37,954 bases of DNA from an uncultured Clostridia bacterium (lineage in GTDB: Bacteria > Bacillota > Clostridia > TANB77 > CAG-465). The notes beneath the pieces are model-generated. The model was not told the DNA's origin and made no database searches. It was given only the letters and a program-made list of their open reading frames with translations. Below, piece by piece: positions 24,425 through 35,631 of this stretch. The stretch covers positions 1 through 37,954 of the forward strand of contig CALWOE010000007.1 in assembly GCA_944383035.1 (NCBI GenBank), written 5' to 3'. How positions within the stretch are numbered: position 1 is the first letter of the stretch; each line of letters starts with the position of its first letter. The translations under genes were made by a program, and so were the position numbers.

Positions 24425-25060
24425 ATGAAATTATACAAAAAAAGACCAATAATGTTTTTTATAACATCTTTATTTATAGTAAATCTATACATTTTTATAC
24501 AATTTTTATCAAACGGAAATTTAAAAAACTTTTTTGGAGAAAATAATATAGATAAAAATTTCTTTAGATTACATGTAGTTGCTAACAGTGATAGTACAGA
24601 AGATCAAATAGTAAAGCTTAAAATTACAAATAAAATAGAAAATTATTTTAATAATTTATTTAAAAATAATAAAAAAATAACACTAGATAATATCGATGAA
24701 TACATTAAAAATAATTCAAATGAAATTTTAGATATCGCTGACAATACTTTAAAAGAAGAAAATTTTAATTATAAATCATATTTAAAAGTAGGTCTTATAA
24801 ATTATGATAAAAAAGAAAGTATTAATGTAAACATGAACGAAGGAACATATAAAAGTGTTGAAATAATACTTGGTGATGGTACAGGAAAAAATTTTTGGAC
24901 ATTAATCTGTCCAAATGAAAATAATATACAAAATTTAAAATGTTATGATAGTATTCTTCCTGGAATTAGTAATATTTTTGAAGATAATGTAATAGATACA
25001 GAAAAAGAGAATAAAACTTATTCTTTCAAATTTTTAGAATTAATAAAAAGTTGTTTATAA
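24425..25060 (+). CDS. spoIIR: Stage II sporulation protein R, 211 aa
   Basis: In spore formers this secreted forespore protein triggers SpoIIGA to process pro-sigma-E in the mother cell. The N-terminus has one hydrophobic export segment (about 9-28). The conserved core begins RLHVVANSDSTEDQIVKLK (49-67), the family's most diagnostic stretch. Later family features are EGTYKSVEIILGDGTGKNFW (with G, GxGxGKN and an aromatic) and the LICP segment. Length is normal. It is the only clear plus-strand gene in the window and is flanked by minus-strand genes on both sides. The ribosome site is GGTGAT close to the ATG, weaker than that of its neighbours. Confidence 0.93.
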   Translation: MKLYKKRPIMFFITSLFIVNLYIFIQFLSNGNLKNFFGENNIDKNFFRLHVVANSDSTEDQIVKLKITNKIENYFNNLFKNNKKITLDNIDEYIKNNSNEILDIADNTLKEENFNYKSYLKVGLINYDKKESINVNMNEGTYKSVEIILGDGTGKNFWTLICPNENNIQNLKCYDSILPGISNIFEDNVIDTEKENKTYSFKFLELIKSCL

Positions 25061-25077
25061 AAAATAAACAACTTTTT
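25045..25077. terminator. Bidirectional terminator between spoIIR and the DUF378 gene
   Basis: A 13-bp perfect stem (25045-25057 with 25065-25077) begins with five A and ends with five T, so it can work in both directions. The spoIIR stop lies in the stem-loop and the minus-strand gene ends 5 bp away. Confidence 0.87.
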
Positions 25078-25082
25078 AATTA

Positions 25083-25298
25083 TTATTCACTAACATGTTC
25101 AGCATCATCCATTTTGCTAAAGAAAGTAAATGCCCATATTCCAGCAATACCAACTACAGCAAATATTATTCTGCTTAACATTGATGACATTCCGCCAAAC
25201 AATGTACCAACTAGGTCAAATCCAAAAATACCAATACATCCCCAGTTTATGGCACCTATGATTACTAAAGCTAAAATAATACTATTTAAAACTTTCAT
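25083..25298 (-). CDS. DUF378 (YuzA-like) small membrane protein, 71 aa
   Basis: A small membrane protein with two hydrophobic segments (about 4-25 and 38-62) and a short acidic tail. The wording ALVIIGAINWGCIGIFGFDLVG is characteristic of the DUF378 family, whose function is unknown. The frame could begin at 25319, but ATG at 25298 has AGGAGGT eight bases upstream and starts at the conserved domain. It appears monocistronic; no near-consensus promoter was found in the 60 bp upstream. Confidence 0.88.
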   Translation of the reverse strand: MKVLNSIILALVIIGAINWGCIGIFGFDLVGTLFGGMSSMLSRIIFAVVGIAGIWAFTFFSKMDDAEHVSE

Positions 25299-25360
25299 AA
25301 AATACCTCCTTACAAACATTTAATTTGTCTAATAATATAATGTGTAATTTAAAAAAAAAT

Positions 25361-25400
25361 ATACAAAAAAGAGTACGATTATAAAAATACGTACTCTTTT
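25361..25400 (-). terminator. Intrinsic terminator downstream of the ligA-mfd operon
   Basis: An 11-bp perfect stem (25367-25377 with 25390-25400) is followed by TTTTTT including the stem foot on the minus strand. It is 110 nt after the methyltransferase stop. The 25401-25510 stretch between them holds only an A/T-rich tail with a 9-bp hairpin (25425-25453) and no gene. Confidence 0.82.
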
Positions 25401-25510
25401 AAAAATATATAATATTTATACACAATACATTAGAAAATAAGTAACTAATGTATACTAATATTATTTACAAAAAAATTTAATTTATGCATATTTAAATTAA
25501 TTTAAAAAAA

Positions 25511-26329
25511 TTAATTATTTTTATTTTTAAATTGTTCATACAAAATTATACCTGTAGCAATACCAACATTTAATGATTCTATATTATCAGTCATTTCAAT
25601 CTTAATTTTTTCATCACAAAGTTTTTCTACTTCATCACTAATTCCATTTGCTTCATTTCCCAAAACAAAAATATGCTTTTTATTAAAATTAATATCTTTT
25701 ATATTTTTATCTGTATCCAAAAAAAGTCCTGTTACAACATATCCATTTTCTTTAAAATTATAAATTATCTTATTTAAATATTCATCATCTAAATATATTA
25801 TTTTTTCTTTTAAAATTGCAGACATAGTTGATCTTACTACTTTTGGAGAATATACATCAGCAGTATTTTTTGTACAAATTATTAAGTCAATATCAAATGC
25901 TACAGCACTTCTAATTATTGTACCTAAATTTCCACTATCTTGTATTTTATCTAAAAGTAATACATTTTTAGTTAATTTTTTAGTTAAACTTTTTAAATCT
26001 ATCTCTTTTATTTTTATTACTGCAACTACTCCTTGTGGTGTTACAGTATCAACAGCATATTTAAAAGTTTTTTCATCAAGCAAAATTATATTTATATTTT
26101 TTGTATTATTTAATCTTTTTATTAAAGTTACTCCACCTTTTACTTTTTCTAAAATAGTTTTAGAATAAGCGATAAACATTATGTCTATCGCTTCTTTTTT
26201 ATCTAAAACTTCATTTATAACTTTTACACCTTCCAAATAATAAGCTTTATTTTTTTGTCTTGTTTTTTTGTCATTTAAACTTTTTAAAAATTTAACTTTA
26301 TTATTTGTTTTACTTGTTATTATATCCAT
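25511..26329 (-). CDS. SpoU/TrmH-family RNA 2'-O-methyltransferase, 272 aa
   Basis: It methylates a ribose in rRNA or tRNA with SAM, through a knotted SPOUT fold. The N-terminal part (1-110) is the substrate-binding domain of the RlmB/TsnR type (SKTNNKVKFLKSLNDKK, YYLEGVKVINE). The catalytic part has motif 1 DKIQDSGNLGTIIRSA (about 127-142), motif 2 FVLGNEANGIS and motif 3 IESLNVGIATGIILYE, all intact. The wording fits the YsgA/TsnR-like group; the target nucleotide is not predictable. It follows the parvulin gene by 16 nt and is the last gene of the ligA operon. Confidence 0.92.
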   Translation of the reverse strand: MDIITSKTNNKVKFLKSLNDKKTRQKNKAYYLEGVKVINEVLDKKEAIDIMFIAYSKTILEKVKGGVTLIKRLNNTKNINIILLDEKTFKYAVDTVTPQGVVAVIKIKEIDLKSLTKKLTKNVLLLDKIQDSGNLGTIIRSAVAFDIDLIICTKNTADVYSPKVVRSTMSAILKEKIIYLDDEYLNKIIYNFKENGYVVTGLFLDTDKNIKDINFNKKHIFVLGNEANGISDEVEKLCDEKIKIEMTDNIESLNVGIATGIILYEQFKNKNN

Positions 26330-26345
26330 TTTAGTCTCCTAATAT

Positions 26346-27722
26346 TTATTCTTGTGCTTCATTTTCTGTATTTGTTGTATCATTAGAATTTTCTGTATTT
26401 TCAGTATTTTGTGTATCATCAGTTGTTGTATCTTCTTCTTCCTCTTCTTCTCCTACTTTAACACCAGTTAATTTATATACTAAATCATAAAGTTTATCTT
26501 TATTTTCTATTATATTTTTTTCTTCTACTAATTTATTTATTACAGAATCAACATATGCTTCTCTATCTGTTGTACTATTTTTTCTACCATTTTCATCAAT
26601 AGAATTTAATTTTATTATATGATAACCATAATCAGTTTCTACAAGAGTAGGATATATTTGTCCTGGTTGTAAAGATTTTACTGCAGCTTCATATTCTTCA
26701 ACTGTATTTCCATCATCATACATTAAATATTTTCCTTGTTCTTCTGCTGTTGCATCTTCAGAATATTGTTTTGCTAAAGTTCCAAAATCTTCACCAGCTA
26801 ATGCTTTTTGTAAAACTTCTTCTGCTTTAGCTTTAATTTCTGCTAATTCTTCATCTGTATATGTTGTTGATGGATCATCAGTTGTTGCTGTTTTTGTTGT
26901 TTTAAATAATATATGGCTTGTATTATATTCTATCATGCTTACATCGTCACCATACATACTTTTTATATAACTTATTACGTCTTCATCTTTAGCTTCATCT
27001 TGTAATTTTTCTAAATAATCACGCATTACATAATCTTTTTCATATATTTGTTTCATTAAAGATACATCAATTCCTTGTTCAATAAATGAATTAACTGTTT
27101 CTTCATCTCCAAATATTTTTTCTATTTCTTTACTATCTTCATCTGACAAAGTAACACCTGCTTTTGTTGCTTCATCATAAACTATTTTATCCATAGCTGC
27201 TTTTTGTGCAACTTGATCTACAATTTCTTCATCTGAATAACCATAGTATTGTAACATTGTTGCAAATGTTTGATAATATGCTGTAAATTCAGCTTTTGTA
27301 ATATACCCACCTTCATATGATACAACTGGCTCTAAATTTGATTTATAAAAATACACGCCAAAAATAGCAAAAGCAAGAATTATAGTACCAAATACTATTG
27401 AAAGTATAATTGCTAAATCATGATTTGTTTTTTTCATTTCTTTTTTTATTAATTTATTTTGTTCTTCTTTTTCTTTTTTCTCTTCTTTTTCTTTTAATTT
27501 TTCTTCTTTTTTGGCTGCCTTTTCTAATTTTTCTTCAGCTTTTTTCTCCTTTTTTTCTTCTTTCTTTTCTTCTTTTATTTTTTTATTTTCCTTTTTTACT
27601 TCATTTTTATTTTCTTTTTCATTTTTTTCAACTTCTTTTACTACTTCTTCTGTTACTTCTACTTTTTCTTTTTTATCTACATTTTGTGCAACATCTTTTT
27701 TGCCTTTTTTTGATTTGCTCAT
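26346..27722 (-). CDS. Membrane-anchored parvulin-type peptidyl-prolyl isomerase (PrsA/SurA-like), 458 aa
   Basis: A protein-folding factor acting outside the membrane. The first 100 residues are an almost pure Lys/Glu/Val cytoplasmic tail with long KKE/EKK runs. A single membrane helix spans 102-126. A SurA-N-like chaperone region (about 135-255) is followed by the parvulin domain (263-374), with SHILFKT at its start, AKQYSEDATAEEQGKYL, and YGYHIIKL at its end. The C-terminus is an acidic, Thr/Asn-rich tail (E-run and TENTEN repeats). PrsA is normally a lipoprotein; here there is no lipobox, and anchoring is by the helix. It has a GGGG-type ribosome site 19 nt after mfd. Confidence 0.9.
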   Translation of the reverse strand: MSKSKKGKKDVAQNVDKKEKVEVTEEVVKEVEKNEKENKNEVKKENKKIKEEKKEEKKEKKAEEKLEKAAKKEEKLKEKEEKKEKEEQNKLIKKEMKKTNHDLAIILSIVFGTIILAFAIFGVYFYKSNLEPVVSYEGGYITKAEFTAYYQTFATMLQYYGYSDEEIVDQVAQKAAMDKIVYDEATKAGVTLSDEDSKEIEKIFGDEETVNSFIEQGIDVSLMKQIYEKDYVMRDYLEKLQDEAKDEDVISYIKSMYGDDVSMIEYNTSHILFKTTKTATTDDPSTTYTDEELAEIKAKAEEVLQKALAGEDFGTLAKQYSEDATAEEQGKYLMYDDGNTVEEYEAAVKSLQPGQIYPTLVETDYGYHIIKLNSIDENGRKNSTTDREAYVDSVINKLVEEKNIIENKDKLYDLVYKLTGVKVGEEEEEEDTTTDDTQNTENTENSNDTTNTENEAQE

Positions 27723-27741
27723 TTTTCTACCCCTCTTCCTT

Positions 27742-30700
27742 TTATTTTTTGAAATCTTTTTTAAGTTTACTAATCTCCAATTCGATCGCTATAAGTATAT
27801 CATTACTTACATTATTTGTCAATTGTAATCTATAATTAATTGGATCAAATCTAATCATTTTATCATTTGCAAAAATTCTAGTTATTCCAAGTTTTCTTGC
27901 TTCATTTCTTATCTCAACAATTTTAATTAAATTTTCTGTTTCCTTTGGAATATCTCCAAATCTATCAATTAACTCATCTATTAAATCTAAACTATCCTCT
28001 TTAGTTTTAATATCAGATATCTTTTGATAAATTGCTATTTTTTGCATTGGATCTTTAATATAATCATCACTAATATATGCTGATATATCAATATCGATTT
28101 TTACATCTTCACTTTGCTTTAAATCTTTACTTTCTATTCCTTCTTTTTCATTTTTTACTGCTTTTTCTAAAAGTGCAAGATATAACTCATAACCTACTTT
28201 TGCCATTTGTCCGTGCTGTTCTTTTCCTAGTAAATTTCCAGCTCCTCTTATTTCTAAATCACGAAGAGCAATTTTAAATCCACTTCCAAATTCAGTAAAG
28301 TCTTTTATAGCTTTTAGTCTTTTTTGAGATACTTCACTTAACTGCTTATTTTTACTATATGTTATATATGCATACGCAAGCCTACTAGAACGACCAACTC
28401 TTCCTCTTATTTGATATAATTGTGCAAGGCCTAATTTATCAGCATTTTCCACTATAATTGTATTCGCATTTTTTATATCTATTCCTGATTCTAAAATAGT
28501 TGTACATACTAAAATATCTATTTCATGATTCATAAATTTTAGCATTATATCTTCAATTTCTTCTGGTGTCATCTTACCATGAGCATATGACACTCTAGCA
28601 CCAGGTACTAAATTTTGTACTTTTAGAGTAACTTCTTCTATGTTTTCTACTCTATTATTCATATAAAAGACCTGACCGTCTCTTGCAAGCTCTTTTTCAA
28701 TTGCTTGTTTTATTACGTTTTCATCATATTCCAATACATAAGTATGAACCGGTAATCTTTCCATTGGTGGCTCTGTAAGAGTACTCATGGAACGTATACC
28801 TACCATTGACATATGAAGTGTTCTTGGAATTGGTGTTGCAGTCATTGATAAAACATCAACACTTTTTTTAAGTTCTTTTATTGTTTCTTTTGCTTTTACG
28901 CCAAATCTATGTTCTTCATCTATTATTAAAAGTCCTAAATCATCAAAAAATACATCTTTTGATAATAGTCTATGTGTACCAACTATTACATCTATTTTAC
29001 CATCTACAAGATCTTTTAAAATTTGAGTTTGCTCTTTTTTATTTCTAAATCTACATAACATTTCAACATTTATTCCAAAGTTTTCCATTCTTGATTTAAA
29101 AGTTCTATATTGTTGCAGGCAAAGAACTGTAGTTGGAACTAAATATGCAACTTGTTTACCACCAACAACAGCTTTAAAAGCAGCTCTTAATGCAACTTCT
29201 GTTTTTCCATAACCAACATCACCACATAAAAGTCTATCCATTGGCTTTTTGGATTCCATATCCTTTTTTATTTCTGAAATACTTTCTTTTTGATCTGGAG
29301 TTAATTCATATTCAAAAGAATCTTCAAATTCTTTTTGCCATGGTTCATCTTTTCCAAAAGCAAATCCTTCCATTTTCTCTCTTTGAGCATACAACAAAGC
29401 TAATTCTTTTGCCATTTTTTCAACATGTTCAGTAACTTTCTTTTTAGTTTTTTCCCACTGAGTTCCACCAAGTGAATTTATTTTTGGTTTTGTTCCATCA
29501 TCACATATATATTTTCCAACACTATCTAATTGATTTATAGGGACATATAACATACCATTATTTGCATATTCTATTTTTATATAATCTTTTTTAGTGTCTT
29601 GAACTTTTATAGTTTCTATTCCACGATATATTCCAATACCATGATTTTCATGAACAACAAAATCTCCAATTTCTAAATCTTCATATGTATTAATTTTACT
29701 TCCAATATATTCGCTTTTTTTTAGCTTTCGTGTTTTATTATATGAAATTCCTGATACTTGTTCTACAATTAGCAATGTATTTAATTTTAAAGATAAAAAG
29801 CCATCTGACAATATACCTTTTTTTATATATACGTGACCTGCCCATAGTTTTTTTATTTCTTTTCTTCCATCTAAAAGTTCTACATTTATTTTATTTTCAC
29901 TCAAATAATTCTTAATTTGTTCTACTCTAGCATCACTTGGAAAAACAAGAACACAAGCAAGCGCACTATTTCTTTTTATATCATTTAACATTACATCTAA
30001 AGAATTTTTATAAAAATTATATTCTTTACATTCTATTTGAAAGTATATACTTTCTTTTTTTACCTCTTTATTTGTACAAATATTTTCTAAATATATAGTA
30101 TTAAATTCATTTAGTTTTTTATGTACAAAATTAAAATCTAAATATTTATTTACAAAAGAAGGATATATATATTTTCTTTCTGTAAGTATTTTAATTGTCT
30201 CATTATTTTCATATATTATACTATCAATTTTACTTTTACACTTATCTATATCTAAAAAGAATATATTATAATTTTTAATATAATCAAAAAATGTATCATA
30301 TTTTTCATTTACAGTTTCAAAATACTTATCATATATATTTTCTAAATTTCCTTCTTTTATTCTCTCTATATCCGCATTTAAAACATCTCTTAATTCTTTA
30401 GATATTTCTTTTTTATTTGAAACTTCTTCAATCTTTTGGATAACATTTAAAATTTCTTCTTTTGTTATTAAATCTTCACTTGCACAAGAAATATTAATAG
30501 ATTTTACTGTATCAATACTTCTTTGTGTCATAACATCAAAAGTTCTAATATTATCTATTTCATCACCAAAAAACTCTATTCTAAAAGGTAGTTCATTATC
30601 AATTAAAAATATATCAATAATACCACCTCTTACACTAAATTGACCTTTTCCTTCTACAGTATTGCTTCTTTCAAATCCAAATGATACTAAAGTTTCAACT

Positions 30701-31158
30701 AATTTTTCAAAATCTATATTATCTCCTACTTTTAGTTTAAAATCTTTAGTATTATATTTTTCTTTTGGATACATTTTAGTTAAAAAAGAATCTATTGTTG
30801 TAACAATTATATTTTTCTCATTTTTTAAGATTTTATTTATAGCATATAACCTTTGATTTCTAATTTCTAAGCTCTCAGCTTCTATATCATAATATTCAAG
30901 TGATTTTGATGGAAAATATATTATTTCAATTTCTGAGAATTCTTTTAAATTTTGAATTAATTTATTAGCCTCTAAAATATTATTACATACAATAACACTT
31001 GATTTTTTAGTATCAAAAGTAAGTGCATAAGCTAAAATAGCTTTTGCACTATCTGTTAAATTATCTATTAATATTTTACTATTTTCATTTTTTTCTAATA
31101 ATTCTATAATATTTTTTATTTCTTCATTTTTTTTAATATGTTCTATAAGTAAATTCAT
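27742..31158 (-). CDS. mfd: Transcription-repair coupling factor Mfd, 1138 aa
   Basis: An ATP-dependent translocase that removes RNA polymerase stalled at DNA damage and recruits UvrA. All regions are present: a UvrB-like N-terminus (FPSKSLEYYDIEAES), the RNA-polymerase-interaction (CarD-like) domain around YEDLEIGDFVVHENHGIG, the superfamily 2 motor with Walker A GDVGYGKTEVALRA, the DEEH box LLIIDEEHRFGV, SMTATPIPRT, and the motif VI stretch QIRGRVGRSSR. A C-terminal TRCF domain follows. Length is normal for the family. It lies 49 nt after ligA and 19 nt before the parvulin gene. Confidence 0.97.
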   Translation of the reverse strand: MNLLIEHIKKNEEIKNIIELLEKNENSKILIDNLTDSAKAILAYALTFDTKKSSVIVCNNILEANKLIQNLKEFSEIEIIYFPSKSLEYYDIEAESLEIRNQRLYAINKILKNEKNIIVTTIDSFLTKMYPKEKYNTKDFKLKVGDNIDFEKLVETLVSFGFERSNTVEGKGQFSVRGGIIDIFLIDNELPFRIEFFGDEIDNIRTFDVMTQRSIDTVKSINISCASEDLITKEEILNVIQKIEEVSNKKEISKELRDVLNADIERIKEGNLENIYDKYFETVNEKYDTFFDYIKNYNIFFLDIDKCKSKIDSIIYENNETIKILTERKYIYPSFVNKYLDFNFVHKKLNEFNTIYLENICTNKEVKKESIYFQIECKEYNFYKNSLDVMLNDIKRNSALACVLVFPSDARVEQIKNYLSENKINVELLDGRKEIKKLWAGHVYIKKGILSDGFLSLKLNTLLIVEQVSGISYNKTRKLKKSEYIGSKINTYEDLEIGDFVVHENHGIGIYRGIETIKVQDTKKDYIKIEYANNGMLYVPINQLDSVGKYICDDGTKPKINSLGGTQWEKTKKKVTEHVEKMAKELALLYAQREKMEGFAFGKDEPWQKEFEDSFEYELTPDQKESISEIKKDMESKKPMDRLLCGDVGYGKTEVALRAAFKAVVGGKQVAYLVPTTVLCLQQYRTFKSRMENFGINVEMLCRFRNKKEQTQILKDLVDGKIDVIVGTHRLLSKDVFFDDLGLLIIDEEHRFGVKAKETIKELKKSVDVLSMTATPIPRTLHMSMVGIRSMSTLTEPPMERLPVHTYVLEYDENVIKQAIEKELARDGQVFYMNNRVENIEEVTLKVQNLVPGARVSYAHGKMTPEEIEDIMLKFMNHEIDILVCTTILESGIDIKNANTIIVENADKLGLAQLYQIRGRVGRSSRLAYAYITYSKNKQLSEVSQKRLKAIKDFTEFGSGFKIALRDLEIRGAGNLLGKEQHGQMAKVGYELYLALLEKAVKNEKEGIESKDLKQSEDVKIDIDISAYISDDYIKDPMQKIAIYQKISDIKTKEDSLDLIDELIDRFGDIPKETENLIKIVEIRNEARKLGITRIFANDKMIRFDPINYRLQLTNNVSNDILIAIELEISKLKKDFKK

Positions 31159-31207
31159 TTTATACTTCCTTATGTTTTTTAATTTAATTTATATTATATC
31201 TATATGC

Positions 31208-33295
<2,088 letters not shown>

Positions 33296-33321
33296 TTAAA
33301 AATTTAATATGACCTAGTATG

Positions 33322-33350
33322 ATTTTACTATATAGATAAAAAAAAATCAA
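33322..33350 (-). promoter_or_regulatory. Sigma-A promoter of the ligA-mfd operon
   Basis: On the minus strand TTGATT (33350-33345) and TAAAAT (33327-33322) are 17 bp apart. The leader of about 45 nt contains an A/T palindrome (33293-33310). Confidence 0.68.
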
Positions 33351-33382
33351 TTAATAAACAAAAAATAACAAAAACAATAAAT

Positions 33383-33408
33383 ATAGCCAGTACTATATTA
33401 CTGGCTAT
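33383..33408 (-). terminator. Probable terminator of the natAB operon
   Basis: A 10-bp stem (33383-33392 with 33399-33408) containing GCC/GGC has a 6-nt loop. The following minus-strand sequence is T-rich but interrupted. It lies 17 nt after the permease stop. Confidence 0.7.
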
Positions 33409-33424
33409 TTAAAACACTATTAGA

Positions 33425-34660
33425 TTACTTTATTATTGTCTTTTCTTTTTTAAATAAATTAACTATAAATATTAATACTACAACTATAAATAATACATTA
33501 ACCACAACTGTTATTGTTAAGAAATAATAATCTATTATGCCACTAAGCACCATTTTTATTGCTGCTATAGTATTAAATACTGGTATAAATGACATATATC
33601 TATTTATATCCATAGCACCCATAAACATTGTAGAAAAGCCAAGTATCATTGCTGGGAATGTAAGATATGAAAGATATGTTTGTGCTTCTTTTACTGTTTT
33701 TGCCATGGTAGAAATTGCAATTTGTATTCCTGCAAATGCCGCAGCAAGTGTTATAGATGCAAGTAATATTAAAAGCATAGCACCAATTGGCATATTTAAA
33801 GCTTGAAGCATAGTTGTAAGACTCATATCTGCTCCTGCTGTTGAAAACATTTCTGGATTTAATACAATTCCAAGTATTAATCCTATAAATGACATTATAA
33901 CAGCTATAACAGAAAAGATTAAAATTGACAAGTACTTACCTACAAGTATAGATAATCTGTCAGCCTTTGTTGAAAATAAAGCTTCAAAAGTATTTCTTTC
34001 TCTTTCTCCAGCAATAATATCAACAGCAAGTGGAATTCCTGCAGTCACTATAACAATTACTAAATACATAGGTATTATCATTGTTAACATATCATTTGAT
34101 GTTTTACCATCATTTAACTCTTTTGATATATCATTTGTTGTTGGTGTTATTAAATTTAAAATATCTGGCGATATATTCATACTTTGTAATTTAGATGTTG
34201 CAAGTATTTGATTTAAAGCCATAATTTTACTGTTTAATCTTTGCATTCCAAGAGATGAAGAATTTTTTAAAGAATTATATTTTAATTCTACTTCTACATT
34301 TTCATCATTATTTAATTTTTCAAAGAAATCATCTGAAAATAAAAGTGCACAACTTATATCTCCATTTTCTAATTTCTGATTTACTTCTGATTGTGTAACA
34401 TTTACGATATTTATATTATCTTCTCCAATTATATTTTGTTTTACAAACTCATTTGCTGTATTAATATCATTTGAAATTACACCTATTGTTAAATCCTCTT
34501 CTGCTTGAGATGTCATACTTTTAATACCCATATTCATAAAATAATACATAAGTGGTATTAAAATTAAAGGTAATAGAATATTTGTTAAAACTGATTTTTT
34601 GTCTCTAAATGAATCTTTTAATTCTTTTTTTAATACAATCATTACATGTTTTAAATTCAT
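33425..34660 (-). CDS. natB: ABC-2 type exporter permease, NatB family, 411 aa
   Basis: An integral membrane protein that works with the ATPase encoded upstream. The start VLKKELKDSFRDKKSVLTNILLP is the typical NatB/YhaP opening. An N-terminal membrane helix (about 22-44) is followed by a large extracytoplasmic loop of about 140 residues, then five to six membrane segments from residue 185, with IIAGERERNTFEALFSTKA as the cytoplasmic coupling helix. NatAB of B. subtilis exports sodium, while other members export peptides or drugs, so the cargo is unknown. The start ATG shares one base with the stop of the ATPase gene. Confidence 0.9.
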   Translation of the reverse strand: MNLKHVMIVLKKELKDSFRDKKSVLTNILLPLILIPLMYYFMNMGIKSMTSQAEEDLTIGVISNDINTANEFVKQNIIGEDNINIVNVTQSEVNQKLENGDISCALLFSDDFFEKLNNDENVEVELKYNSLKNSSSLGMQRLNSKIMALNQILATSKLQSMNISPDILNLITPTTNDISKELNDGKTSNDMLTMIIPMYLVIVIVTAGIPLAVDIIAGERERNTFEALFSTKADRLSILVGKYLSILIFSVIAVIMSFIGLILGIVLNPEMFSTAGADMSLTTMLQALNMPIGAMLLILLASITLAAAFAGIQIAISTMAKTVKEAQTYLSYLTFPAMILGFSTMFMGAMDINRYMSFIPVFNTIAAIKMVLSGIIDYYFLTITVVVNVLFIVVVLIFIVNLFKKEKTIIK

Positions 34661-35388
34661 TATTCATTACCTCCTTTTATTAAATCGGTAAATAATTTTT
34701 CTAAATTTTCTTCATTATATTTTACTCTTAGGTTATCTAATGTGTCTAAATCTATTAGTTTTCCTTTATGTATAATTGCAACTCTATCACATAATTTTTC
34801 AACTTCTGACATTGTATGAGATGAAAATACTACAGTTCTTCCATCTTTTTTACAACTTTTAATAAATTCATGAACTTGAACCGCAGCTGTCACATCTAAT
34901 CCTGATGTTGGTTCATCTAATAACAATACTTTTGGATTATGTATAATTGTTCTTGCAAAAGCTACTTTTTGTTTCATTCCTTTTGAAAAGTTTGCTACTC
35001 TTTTATCAATATATTCATCCATTTCAAGTATTTTTGATATTTTTTTTATTTGTTCATCTAACTTGTTTTTATCCATATCATAAAGCATTCCAAAATATTC
35101 TATGTTTTCTTTTGCTGTTAATCTATCGTATAGCCCAGTTTCTCCACCAAACATAATTCCTATATTTTCTCTTACTTTACTATCTTGTTTTACTGTATCA
35201 AATCCACATACAGTTATATTACCTGATGTTGGTTTTAACATTGTAGCAAGCATTCTTAAAGTTGTTGTTTTTCCAGCACCATTTTCACCAAGTAATCCAA
35301 AAATTTCTCCTTCATTAATCTTAAAATTAAGTTCATAAGTTGCCGTCTTATCATCAAATTTCTTTGTAACGTTATTTAGACTTATCAT
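34660..35388 (-). CDS. natA: ABC transporter ATP-binding protein, NatA family, 242 aa
   Basis: The ATPase partner of the NatB-like permease. Walker A is GLLGENGAGKTTTLRML (about 32-48). The signature is NFSKGMKQKVAFART, Walker B is VLLLDEPTSGLD, and the H-loop is VVFSSHTMSEVE. The domain is single and complete, with no fused membrane part. The last codons contain the GGAGGT that acts as ribosome site for natB. The natA start follows GGGAGGAG by six bases. Confidence 0.93.
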   Translation of the reverse strand: MISLNNVTKKFDDKTATYELNFKINEGEIFGLLGENGAGKTTTLRMLATMLKPTSGNITVCGFDTVKQDSKVRENIGIMFGGETGLYDRLTAKENIEYFGMLYDMDKNKLDEQIKKISKILEMDEYIDKRVANFSKGMKQKVAFARTIIHNPKVLLLDEPTSGLDVTAAVQVHEFIKSCKKDGRTVVFSSHTMSEVEKLCDRVAIIHKGKLIDLDTLDNLRVKYNEENLEKLFTDLIKGGNE

Positions 35389-35412
35389 ATTTTCTCCTCC
35401 CTCTCAAGTAGC

Positions 35413-35441
35413 ATTATACAATATTATATATACATTTTCAA
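35413..35441 (-). promoter_or_regulatory. Near-consensus sigma-A promoter of natAB
   Basis: On the minus strand TTGAAA (35441-35436) and TATAAT (35418-35413) are 17 bp apart. The leader is about 20 nt. Confidence 0.78.
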
Positions 35442-35451
35442 CAAATTAGCA

Positions 35452-35491
35452 CGCAAAAAACCAACACTAGATTTTTAACTAGAATTGGTTT
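35452..35491 (-). terminator. Intrinsic terminator of the mini transcription unit
   Basis: Arms 35458-35470 and 35479-35491 pair as CTAG plus TTGGTTT blocks with two mismatches between them and an 8-nt loop. TTTTTT follows on the minus strand including the stem foot. It also protects natAB from upstream transcription. Confidence 0.8.
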
Positions 35492-35573
35492 ACATTTTTT
35501 TACATATTTTTCTATATATTATTTGAATATTACATTTTTTACAAAATTTTACGTGTGTGTATAGTTCTATCAT
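35490..35573 (-). CDS. Possible 27-aa cysteine-containing peptide
   Basis: A 27-codon frame (MIELYTHVKFCKKC at its start, three cysteines in all: C11, C14, C24) has a strong AAAAGGAG ribosome site with 7-nt spacing. It ends exactly at the foot of an intrinsic terminator, and a near-consensus promoter lies about 60 bp upstream. It is highly basic (7 Lys, 1 Arg). The CxxC pair with a third cysteine could bind metal, but the peptide is too short to say. A 16-codon frame starting at 35620 overlaps its start as ATGA, which could give coupling. Alternatively the whole unit is a small RNA. Confidence 0.45.
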   Translation of the reverse strand: MIELYTHVKFCKKCNIQIIYRKICKKM

Positions 35574-35631
35574 ATTTGTACTCCTTTTAGTTTACATATA
35601 TTAAATTCTTTTGTTTCCATTTTATATTAAA

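Noticed and set aside
27410..27835. Long plus-strand open frames rich in Phe, Leu and Ser opposite the parvulin gene
   Set aside because: They are mirror images of the Lys/Glu-rich tail on the minus strand; no ribosome site or family resemblance, and the minus-strand gene is certain.
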